From Tubulanus polymorphus (taxonomy: Eukaryota; Nemertea; Palaeonemertea; Tubulaniformes; Tubulanidae), in NCBI RefSeq assembly GCF_964204645.1, contig NC_134030.1:15218447-15282446 (forward strand): a stretch of 64,000 bases of DNA, given 5' to 3'. Numbering within the stretch: the first letter of the stretch is position 1; each line of letters starts with the position of its first letter. This document shows positions 31,264 to 39,700 of the stretch, one piece after another. The position numbers and the translations under genes were made by a program. The notes beneath the pieces were generated by a model that did no database searches, had not been told where the DNA came from, and saw only the letters and a list, made by a program, of their open reading frames with translations.

Positions 31264-32724
31264 TTATTTATTTTTTATCATATTTACTAAACCAAAAATA
31301 ATAGCACTTACAACTGTAATTAAAAATAAAATAATATGTTCAGCAGCAAAGTTAATAATGTTTCCTGCAGATTTCAATATAAAACCAACAATTGAAGCAA
31401 TAACTCCTGGCAATGCTGCAGCAGATTTTTTAGATAGTTCCCATAAATATTTTGCTAATTTCTTTAAACCATCTTTAACTTTATCTTGTATAGAATTATT
31501 GCTTGGAGGTTTATCTGGTTTATTAGGAGTGGGAGTAGGAGTAGATTTTAAAGCATTTGATATAGCTAAACCTATTGTTGTAAATACCATAGTTACAGCT
31601 GTTAGAATTGAAAGAATTGTTATTCCTTCAAACTTAAATAATAATTTTATTCTATCTTTTAATGATATGTCAGAATTTGGTTTTAGTATTAACTCTTTAA
31701 CAACAACTTTTAATCTATTAATACAATAATCATATGATTTTAATAATAATTTCATTTTTTCTTTCTGAAATTCTATGTTATATTCTAAATCATTAATTTC
31801 TTTTTCTAAATATGCATTTCTTTTTTTAAATTCAATTTCTTCAATAACTTTAAATTCTCTATCTAATTTTAATTGTTCTAATTCTTTTCTGGTGTCAAAT
31901 AATTTATTTTCTAAAGGTTTAATTTTATTATATCTAATATGTTTTTCGCGAGCAATTTTATCGGCATCATTTCGTATACTTATTATTTCTCTAATTGTTT
32001 TTTTAGAAAACATACTTAAAGCTTCTATTTCTTGATCTGTTGCATCAAGTAATCCATTCGGTAAAAGTTTTTCAGTTTGAACTTCAGTGTTTGATTTAAG
32101 TTTACTAGTTTTGGAAGTTTTATTCTGTTTAGAAGTTGTTTCTATTTCCGATTTCTTTTTGATTATTTTAAATAAGTCATTAATTCTTTGTTTAAATACT
32201 ATTATATAATTATTTATTTCTTCTTGTGTTACATCAGTTATAACATCATTATTGATTTTCTTAATTCTATATGGTTCTAACTTAAGCAAAGTTGATTTCG
32301 CTAATATTTTAGTTAGTATTGTTGTTTGATTAGTGATATCAATATAATAATCATAGGATAAATGATAATAATATTCACCATCTAAAAACTTTAAATCTTC
32401 TGCTAAAAGTCTGGCGCCTTCGTCATTTATATTATATTCAGATTTTTTAAAATCATATTTAATCTTACCTAAAAATCTAATTTTTTCTAAATTTTCTCTT
32501 TCTAAATCTGGGTCTAAATTTTCAGGATTTATTCTCGATCTAGTTCTTCTATCAAATTCATCTGTTGATGGGGTTTTATAACCTCTATCTGCTAAATTAG
32601 AATTATAAGCTGATTCATTACCATCATCATTAAAACTTGTTTCATTTAAATTAGGTTTTTGTTCTTCAGTTATGCTGGGTTTATCAAAAGTATCCATTCC
32701 AATATCTTCTACACCTTCTGCCAT
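31264..32724 (-). CDS. Large coiled-coil membrane protein, 486 aa
   Basis: Residues 1-80 are polar and disordered-looking. A helical, charge-rich middle (about 225-340) looks like coiled coil. A hydrophobic segment (ILSILTAVTMVFTTIGLAIS) comes next, then a Pro-rich linker (TPTPTPNKPDKPPSNN), an amphipathic helix (LKKLAKYLWELSKKSAAALP) and a final membrane segment (IILFLITVVSAIIFGLV). Such an amphipathic helix can disturb membranes, so a virion protein acting on membranes during exit or entry is a reasonable guess, without family proof. I recall similar proteins next to Polinton capsid genes. Confidence 0.75.
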   Translation of the reverse strand: MAEGVEDIGMDTFDKPSITEEQKPNLNETSFNDDGNESAYNSNLADRGYKTPSTDEFDRRTRSRINPENLDPDLERENLEKIRFLGKIKYDFKKSEYNINDEGARLLAEDLKFLDGEYYYHLSYDYYIDITNQTTILTKILAKSTLLKLEPYRIKKINNDVITDVTQEEINNYIIVFKQRINDLFKIIKKKSEIETTSKQNKTSKTSKLKSNTEVQTEKLLPNGLLDATDQEIEALSMFSKKTIREIISIRNDADKIAREKHIRYNKIKPLENKLFDTRKELEQLKLDREFKVIEEIEFKKRNAYLEKEINDLEYNIEFQKEKMKLLLKSYDYCINRLKVVVKELILKPNSDISLKDRIKLLFKFEGITILSILTAVTMVFTTIGLAISNALKSTPTPTPNKPDKPPSNNSIQDKVKDGLKKLAKYLWELSKKSAAALPGVIASIVGFILKSAGNIINFAAEHIILFLITVVSAIIFGLVNMIKNK

Positions 32725-32746
32725 TTACATAATAAAAAAATTAAAA

Positions 32747-34042
32747 TTAAAAATATAATATTCCTCCGATTACAATTCCTATACAAGTTATAGCTAATTT
32801 AGTATTTTCATGGGATTTATTATCATCATTTAGTTTAATTATATCATGTTGAATTTTATCAGTTCTATTATTTTCTGATGTATTGTAATCTTTTATTTTA
32901 GAATCATTATTTAATTTAATATTCTTAGTTTTAGTTTCTGTTGATTGAATATGTTTTTTATTTTTTTCACCTTCCATTAATTTTGGAGCAGTAATAATCT
33001 TTTTATTTATATCATTTAATCCAAATGAATTATTTATTGTTGCAGTTTTAATTAGATTATTATAACCAATTATATTTCCCATCTTTAATACTAAATCATT
33101 AGAAATAATTAATAGATTAGGGCCTATACAATAATTTAGTCTTACATGAGATTTATCTAAATAATTTTGATATCTTATAATGTTTTCTGGAATCGATCTA
33201 TTTTTATCATCATGTATGGAATCTTCAAATAAAACTTTAAACTGTTTCTGCGCATCGAATGAAGTGTTATCATTTCCAATTATTGGGGATCTTGTTTCAA
33301 CTTGCGCACCTAGAATACATATCAAATAAGTTCTAATAGATTGATTTATTCTTTGTATTCCAGCTTTAGTAAAACCTTCACTATTTTCTAAAATGAAATT
33401 AACCCAACCATTATTATTATCAATTTTATAATTATGATAAGCTCCAATTCTATGCATATAATCAATTCTTTTTATTTCATACTGTTCACCAACACCTTGC
33501 AATTTACCATGCGCTCTAAAATCGGAATTAATATTTATATTAAATTCATTACATATTTTATAAAACTTGGATATATTAATATTATTATCTAATTCTTTAA
33601 AATATTTAGACCCGGGTAAAGGACATTCTAATTCATTTAATATTATTCTGATTTGAAAATATGAGTGAAATCTAAATATTGTGTGAATTAATTTTAAATC
33701 AGAATACTTCAAATTTTTATCTAAGTTATTTAAATGATCATTCCAACTTATTCCACATCCTGTTGTTGCACAATAAACAGCAAAATCTAATTGGTTCTGC
33801 CAATACTTCATATTAGATTTTACTTTATATTTATGATATTCATCTCGAGTAAAAGTAACTTCATATGTATTAAATATATTTTCCATTTTAGAAATAAAAA
33901 ACTGTGATTCATTAACATAAATTTCTAAATTAGTTAATGAATTTAAAACTATATTTTTATATGTAATATTTTTCTTAAAATCTATTGCTGGAATATTATA
34001 TTTAATTGATTTATTATATTGGAAAGCTTTTGGAAACCCCAT
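32747..34042 (-). CDS. Conserved Polinton protein with C-terminal anchor, 431 aa
   Basis: Starts MGFPKAFQYN in TATAAATGG. Residues 1-320 look globular and well conserved in style (ITYKNIVLNSLTNLEIYV, MKYWQNQLDFAVYCATTGCG, FRFHSYFQIRIILNE, GFTKAGIQRINQSIRTYL, SFDAQKQF). A polar Asn/Lys-rich linker follows, and a hydrophobic tail anchor (LAITCIGIVIGGILYF) ends the protein. I recall similar proteins in cnidarian and other invertebrate Polinton-like loci, of unknown function. It is the most substantial leftward protein without an assigned role, so a vertex, spike or membrane-attached virion function should be considered. This is inference only. Confidence 0.78.
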   Translation of the reverse strand: MGFPKAFQYNKSIKYNIPAIDFKKNITYKNIVLNSLTNLEIYVNESQFFISKMENIFNTYEVTFTRDEYHKYKVKSNMKYWQNQLDFAVYCATTGCGISWNDHLNNLDKNLKYSDLKLIHTIFRFHSYFQIRIILNELECPLPGSKYFKELDNNINISKFYKICNEFNININSDFRAHGKLQGVGEQYEIKRIDYMHRIGAYHNYKIDNNNGWVNFILENSEGFTKAGIQRINQSIRTYLICILGAQVETRSPIIGNDNTSFDAQKQFKVLFEDSIHDDKNRSIPENIIRYQNYLDKSHVRLNYCIGPNLLIISNDLVLKMGNIIGYNNLIKTATINNSFGLNDINKKIITAPKLMEGEKNKKHIQSTETKTKNIKLNNDSKIKDYNTSENNRTDKIQHDIIKLNDDNKSHENTKLAITCIGIVIGGILYF

Positions 34043-34058
34043 TTATATAACTAAAAAA

Positions 34059-34493
34059 TTAATAATTAACTAATTCTTTTAATAATTTATCTTGTTCTTC
34101 AACTGTTATATGACCATTTAAACTTATTATATAATCTAGTGTGTTCTTTAATTTATTAATTTCTTTTATATTAGTTTTAATTTTTTCTTTATTACTTTTT
34201 ATATTTAATTTTGAACTTATACCAGTTAAAACACTTGAACTTAATCCTAACACACCAATTGATATAGCTAAAGGTGTTAATGGACTGAATATTGCTAGAA
34301 ATGTTATTACAGAACTAATTGTAACCGAACCACTTATAATCAAATAATATATAATTTTACTTTTTAGATATTTTTTCTTTTTTATCTTTAAGTCACTTTC
34401 AAATTCTAATATTTGTTTTTCTAAATATGTTTTTAATTTAGTTTTATTTATATCATGAGGAATAATATCAATACTATCAACTTTATCTTCCAT
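34059..34493 (-). CDS. Small protein with two membrane spans, 144 aa
   Basis: A basic helical N-terminus is followed by two adjacent hydrophobic segments (about 47-70 and 72-92; IIYYLIISGSVTISSVITFLAI, then PLAISIGVLGLSSSVLTGI) and a charged helical tail that may form coiled coil. Start in CTAAATAAATG. No family recognised. Sits among other small membrane proteins. Confidence 0.65.
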   Translation of the reverse strand: MEDKVDSIDIIPHDINKTKLKTYLEKQILEFESDLKIKKKKYLKSKIIYYLIISGSVTISSVITFLAIFSPLTPLAISIGVLGLSSSVLTGISSKLNIKSNKEKIKTNIKEINKLKNTLDYIISLNGHITVEEQDKLLKELVNY

Positions 34494-34512
34494 TTATTTA
34501 GAATAAAAATTA

Positions 34513-34935
34513 CTAATTAGTAAACTTATAAGCAACAAATATAACAATAACTGTTCCACCTAAAATCCATATTATTTCATATTTCTGTTGTTCTTTACTT
34601 GGGGTATAATAATCTGATAATTTAGGTTTGTATAGATGTAATTTTTCTTTATTTGTTACTGCGTTATATAAACTCATTGCATCATCAACTGATTGAAAAT
34701 CTCTGTGTGAAATCTTCTGATCATATAATTCTTTATTGATGTAATCCATATAGTTTTGTCTCTTTTCTCTATATTCTTCTGCATCTTTATTGTATTTCTC
34801 TAATGCTAAGTTATGTCTTTTTTGTTCTGTTAATGATCCATTTTTATCAATATGTTTAAATAAATAACCACCACCAGTAAATGCTAAAGCGTTAACAATT
34901 GCTGATCCTATAATAGTTATAATTGCAGAAGCCAT
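34513..34935 (-). CDS. Conserved Polinton membrane protein, 140 aa
   Basis: Opens MASAIITIIGSAIVNALAFTGG, a hydrophobic segment of a form I recall from many invertebrate Polinton-like loci. A charged helical middle (QKRHNLALEKYNKDAEEYREKR), a conserved-looking LSDYYTPS motif and a C-terminal span (IIWILGGTVIVIFVAYKF) follow. With a span at each end it may form a hairpin or bridge membranes. Start in TTAAATAAATGG behind TTTTTTT. Function unknown. Confidence 0.72.
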   Translation of the reverse strand: MASAIITIIGSAIVNALAFTGGGYLFKHIDKNGSLTEQKRHNLALEKYNKDAEEYREKRQNYMDYINKELYDQKISHRDFQSVDDAMSLYNAVTNKEKLHLYKPKLSDYYTPSKEQQKYEIIWILGGTVIVIFVAYKFTN

Positions 34936-34959
34936 TTATTTAACAAAAAAATTATGTAT
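34936..34959 (-). promoter_or_regulatory. Typical late-type spacer: T-run followed by TAAATG
   Basis: On the coding strand it reads AATTTTTTTGTTAAATAAATG into the start codon. Equivalent spacers precede the genes starting at 31242, 32724, 34042, 34493, 35181 and 35541. The genes starting at 29962, 36313 and 36672 keep TAAATG with a less regular upstream run. The polymerase start is TTAAAATG instead. Interpretation as a promoter is inference. Confidence 0.5.
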
Positions 34960-35181
34960 TTATATGGGAGGAATATATTTTTGTTTTTCCAAATAATCAA
35001 TAGTTAAATTAGATAAAGTAACTGCTAATGTTAACTTTAAAATATCATTTATATCAAATCTATCAACATTAACACTTCCCATTTTGAATACTTTTTTTAA
35101 TACCATTGAATAACCAACAGTTCCAACTGATAGTAAGGCACCATTATATAATCCAGTTATTATCCACTTATTATCACTCAT
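34960..35181 (-). CDS. Small membrane protein, 73 aa
   Basis: A short protein with a hydrophobic N-terminal half (GLYNGALLSVGTVGYSMVLKKVF) and a second mildly hydrophobic helix (ILKLTLAVTLSNLTIDYL). The GLYNGALLSVGTVGY pattern resembles tiny proteins found in other invertebrate Polintons. It starts in ATTAATAAATGAG behind a T-run. Function unknown. Confidence 0.65.
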   Translation of the reverse strand: MSDNKWIITGLYNGALLSVGTVGYSMVLKKVFKMGSVNVDRFDINDILKLTLAVTLSNLTIDYLEKQKYIPPI

Positions 35182-35184
35182 TTA

Positions 35185-35541
35185 TTAATCAAAAAAATTA
35201 CTATCTTCAAAATATTTAGTTAACTTATTTATGATCAATTCAACATTTATTTTATTACTACTTTTATGATTATCATATATTTTGGTTAATATGTTTTTGA
35301 TATCTTCAATGATAAAATCTTCATCTAATTCATAAAATCTTAAAGATTCTCTAATTAAATTAGTAATCTTTTCTACATTTAAAGTTTCTTTATCTATCGT
35401 TGTTTCATACTCAAATGTTGTTTCATTAGAAAATGTAATATTTTTGATATGTGTTATTACATCATTAATGTTAAATTTCATTTCTTTCTCACGTTTAAAA
35501 TCAAATCCAAAACATATACTCGGTCCAACAGTTATATTCAT
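35185..35541 (-). CDS. Uncharacterised small protein, 118 aa
   Basis: A soluble-looking, acidic helical protein (VEKITNLIRESLRFYELDEDFIIEDI) with a beta-like N-terminus. Its stop is 3 bp before the start of the 73-aa gene and its own start has the T-run plus TAAATG context. No family recognised. Confidence 0.6.
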   Translation of the reverse strand: MNITVGPSICFGFDFKREKEMKFNINDVITHIKNITFSNETTFEYETTIDKETLNVEKITNLIRESLRFYELDEDFIIEDIKNILTKIYDNHKSSNKINVELIINKLTKYFEDSNFFD

Positions 35542-35557
35542 TTATATATCAAAAAAA

Positions 35558-36313
35558 TTACTCTTTACATCTTATAACTAATTCATAAATTACAGGAAAG
35601 TTATTTAAATCAATTAAGTATCCATTATGATTTCTTATTTCTAATTTAAAATTATTAAATTTAGGAATGCATGGTTTAAAATCACATTCTGTTAAATTAT
35701 AATTTATTTGAGTTCCAAATTGTTTAACATTTTTTAGCGGTAAAATATTTAGTATACTAGAACTACAAATTGTTTCTTTAGTTGCTTCGAAAGTTTTTGT
35801 AGGCTCGATTAAATTGCAATAAATATAAAAGTGTGTAAAAGGTATTATATTTGAGCTACCTTCTGCGTTTCCAGTAACTGTAAGTGGTTTAATTCCTAAC
35901 ATTTTAGCCAGTGGTTTGTTTACCATAAATTTATGTTGTTCATTAGATATCTTTATTCTAATTTTATTAGTACTATCAATTTTATTAAATTTAATTTCAA
36001 ATACAGAAGTGCCCCCGATTTTCAACCGAGCTCTTCTATTAATTTCCTGCGCTAATGATTCTAAATTATATAATCCTGGTTTTAAAAATATATGAAACCA
36101 TTTATCTTTATTTCTCATATAAATCATAAACCCTCTATGTTCAAAAGTTTTATCCGATACATTGTAAAAAGAATTACATAAACTTATATTAACTAATTTT
36201 AAATCTACACAATTCTTAAATTCTCTATCTAATTGTACTAATAAATTATGTGATTTATAATTTGTAAGTCTTCTAGAATCAACAAATATTCTGTATTCTT
36301 TTAATTCTACCAT
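35558..36313 (-). CDS. mCP: Minor capsid protein (penton-like, single jelly-roll)
   Basis: 251 residues, close to the usual length of Polinton pentons. Beta-rich pattern with blocks typical of the family: EYRIFVDSRRL, VDLKLVNISLCNSFYNVS, WFHIFLKPGLYNLESLAQEI, a MLGI segment, FTHFYIYCNLI, ILPLKNVKQFG and FKLEIRNHNGYLID. The protein is expected to form the capsid vertices. Assignment is from recalled similarity; a structure model with a jelly roll would confirm it. It lies two genes from the polymerase. Confidence 0.7.
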   Translation of the reverse strand: MVELKEYRIFVDSRRLTNYKSHNLLVQLDREFKNCVDLKLVNISLCNSFYNVSDKTFEHRGFMIYMRNKDKWFHIFLKPGLYNLESLAQEINRRARLKIGGTSVFEIKFNKIDSTNKIRIKISNEQHKFMVNKPLAKMLGIKPLTVTGNAEGSSNIIPFTHFYIYCNLIEPTKTFEATKETICSSSILNILPLKNVKQFGTQINYNLTECDFKPCIPKFNNFKLEIRNHNGYLIDLNNFPVIYELVIRCKE

Positions 36314-36330
36314 TTATTTTACATATTTTC

Positions 36331-36672
36331 TTATTCGAAATCTATTTCATGGTGCCCTTTTTCATTCTTACCTTTGTATACGAAATAGAAATCACCAGAA
36401 CATAATTCTTCTAAATCTTCACTTGATAATCTATGAAATCTATCTGGTAAATAAGTTCTGAATTTATATGTATTTCCTTTTAATCCTTCATATTCTAAGT
36501 GTATAACTAATTTATCTCCATATTTATTAGTAATTGTTTCAATGTTAGTAATTGAATATTTCTTGTGAATTGTTAACTCAGTTAGTTTTTTAAATTTATA
36601 ATCTACAGATTTTACATTTGTGGTATCTTTAATTCTATCTAAGAATTCATTGTGTACTTGTTTACTCTCCAT
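36331..36672 (-). CDS. Conserved small Polinton protein, 113 aa
   Basis: Contains ITNKYGDKLVIHLEYEG in the middle and ends YKGKNEKGHHEIDFE. A decayed relative at 21099-21411 keeps TKYGDK and HGKNEDGHH, so these motifs are the conserved core. Beta-strand pattern suggests a small OB-like or nucleic-acid-binding fold, which is a guess. It lies directly downstream of the polymerase with a 28-bp gap, so a role in replication is possible. Confidence 0.68.
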   Translation of the reverse strand: MESKQVHNEFLDRIKDTTNVKSVDYKFKKLTELTIHKKYSITNIETITNKYGDKLVIHLEYEGLKGNTYKFRTYLPDRFHRLSSEDLEELCSGDFYFVYKGKNEKGHHEIDFE

Positions 36673-36700
36673 TTATTATACAAATTTTTATTGAAATTGA

Positions 36701-39700
36701 TTAACACGCTAGAATCCTTTTCATAATCTCATTTTCTTTTGTTTCTTCTCTTTTGAATTTTATATATTCATCTAAATTGCAACCATAGGCGACTGTGTGG
36801 ATTCCATCATCTAAAATATATCTTTTATCATCAAATGGGTTTAGACTTATCTTCTCTATCTCTTCAATATACATTTCATGATCTTCAGATCTTAAACATT
36901 TCATTTTATGTTTTCTAACTTCTTCATTAAATATACAATTGATGTAATCTTTGAAATGAATATTCTTTTCAACAACGCTTTTGGTAATTCCTTTTAACTT
37001 TTTAGCTTCATGTTCTTTAGTTTTATATGAATACATTTTAGATGTAATACCAATGAACTCTATCATTTCTTCACCACCTAATTCATCCTTAAACTTCCCT
37101 GGAACTTTTTTATTATCATTGCTAAACAATTCATGATTTTTTGGATAATTACTAAAATCAAAATGATGTTTTAATGTTTTTAAATCATCTGTTATGTTAT
37201 CAGTTTTTATCTTTAATATGTAAGAATCTGTATCAAAATATAAGATTTCTATATGTTTTTCTCCAAAATGGGGTTGTAATATGTTATGATAAAATTGATA
37301 CATTAATAACTTTGAAATTTCTAGAACTGATGCACCAACATAAATAGGTTTATTGAACTTCATTGAAGTTCTTCTCATCTTAACTGCTGCTAAATTTTCA
37401 TCAAATATTCTGTTACCTATAAACTTAGGATATGATTGTAAATGCCTAATTCTTTTACCATTACTGACTAACTCGATATCATTTCTATTTCTAATATTTT
37501 CACAAGTCTTACCATAGAATGCATTATTCATTAGTTTGAAGAAATCTTTTTCAAAATCAGTTTTAGATTTAGTTCTCTGTGTAGTATTAAAATCTATATA
37601 TTTTTCTAACCATTTAGATTGACTAAATGAAATATATCTATATACTTTTTTTAGGATGATTCCTTGATTCAAATAAAACTTCAACATTCTATAATGCACA
37701 ACGTAATTATATTTATCTTCTTGAGTTACCATTAACTTTTCAGTATGAATATGATTATCGGGTTTAATTCTTTTTTGATAATTTGATAATTCTTCATGTT
37801 TAACAGTTTTATGTTCGGGACAATATGCTAGATTTCTAGATTTGAATTTAATGTTTTCGGGGTATTTTAAATCTACAACAAAGAAGTAACCAGTATCTGA
37901 ATCATCTGCAATATCTAGAATTCTTTTCTTCCAATCAAATTTATCAATTTGTAAAACTTCAGTTATTTCAAACATCCCATAAGGTTGTGGTTCCATCATT
38001 GCCCAACCATAAAGATTATTTGCATCTATGTATAATAATTTATATCCAAGATTATCATTTACATTGAAATATCTATCACCCAATACACCTGAAACACCTC
38101 CTCTTATAGATTTTTCAAATAATAGTAATTGATCTATATTTGTTAACAAATCCATTTTTATATCTGTAAATTTTAATCCACAATCCCATGTTAATCCTGG
38201 TGATGAATAACAATGACAAGGATCAATATTAAAATATTTTAGGTTTACATCTCTAAACCTTTCGAATATATCGGTTAATAATAATACATCTGATTTTAAA
38301 TATAAATCTACTAATTGACCATGATTTTCTATTTTGAAATGATTCCAAATATTCAATGTTCTATTATAAACTTCATCTTTAACATATTCATTTTTTAATT
38401 CATCATAAAATTGTTCTTTTAATAATTCAGTTATGTTAAAATCATTATGATTTTTATAGAAAGAATATGGAATCGCTCCTTTATATCTCATTAATTGAAA
38501 ATCATCATAATTTGGGTAATATTCTTTTAATATCTTTAATTCATCATCAACTAATGATTTTGATAAGTTATCTAATGAACTATTTAAAAATCTATATGAA
38601 TCTATAAATCTTAGGCAACCAAATTGGAATGATATATAATTCTCAGATGTTTTAGCTAACATTCTAAATTTATAAGTTGGTATTTTATCTTTTGATCTAT
38701 TTGAATTTAATATTTCTATTTCATTATTGATTTCTTCTATTTTATAACATAACTGTTTGATAAATAAATGTGCATCATATCCTGATAGATTATGAAATAT
38801 AACTGGTACAAAGTTAATTTTCTTAGCTTGTAAGTTACAATTCTCATGTGCAGCGCCTCTAAACTTTCCGTTCAAATGATCATGGTCTCTTACTTTTTTA
38901 TCATTATAATTAAATATCTTTTCACAATAATAACATTTATCTGCAAACGCAAATTCTTCTTTATCTTCTTCTGTCATAATTATTTCTATATTTGTATTCA
39001 ATAATTTACTAAATCTTATTTCATATTCAATTAATAAGTCACAAAAATGATTGATAACATTTTCATTTCTATAATTATAATATTCACTTTCAATTAGTTC
39101 TGGATAATTAGATTTAATATATAACCCGAAAGCTGCAGCTGATTGATGAATCTTTTTAATTGTTTTTGTTTTTGGTGGGTCTTCTGAATAATCACTTTCA
39201 TTAGAATTTAATTTCTTTCTTTTATAATATATATCTTTTCTATCTTTATCTGTTAATTCTTTATTTAATGATTCAAAATCTCCATATATTACAAATGGTA
39301 CTTTATTTTTGTAATCATATTTTTTGAATTCTAATATTTTATCCTTTTCATTTGGTAAAACTAATTTACAATAATCATGATTATCACATAGTTGTTTATG
39401 ATTTAATAATGTACTTTCATTACTAAATCTATGTAAACATTTTCTACATAGATATATTTTATTATGGTGATCACTTTCTGTTCTAAAAAATAAATCTATT
39501 TGTTTAATCCACATATAATGATTCTCATAATATAGTATATCTATAACATCGTTTGAATCATAATCTTTTGATAGGTATAAAGGTTCTAATGTATAATGTT
39601 TAATATTATTTCCTTTTGTATTTGGTAATTTAATTAAATCAAATACATTTATTTTAAGATTATTATCTCTTTCTATTTTGGGGATGTTTTTAATTCTAAC

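Noticed and set aside
31358-31729. Plus-strand open frames within the leftward capsid block (also 29238-29546, 34141-34347)
   Set aside because: Antisense shadows of well-supported leftward genes.
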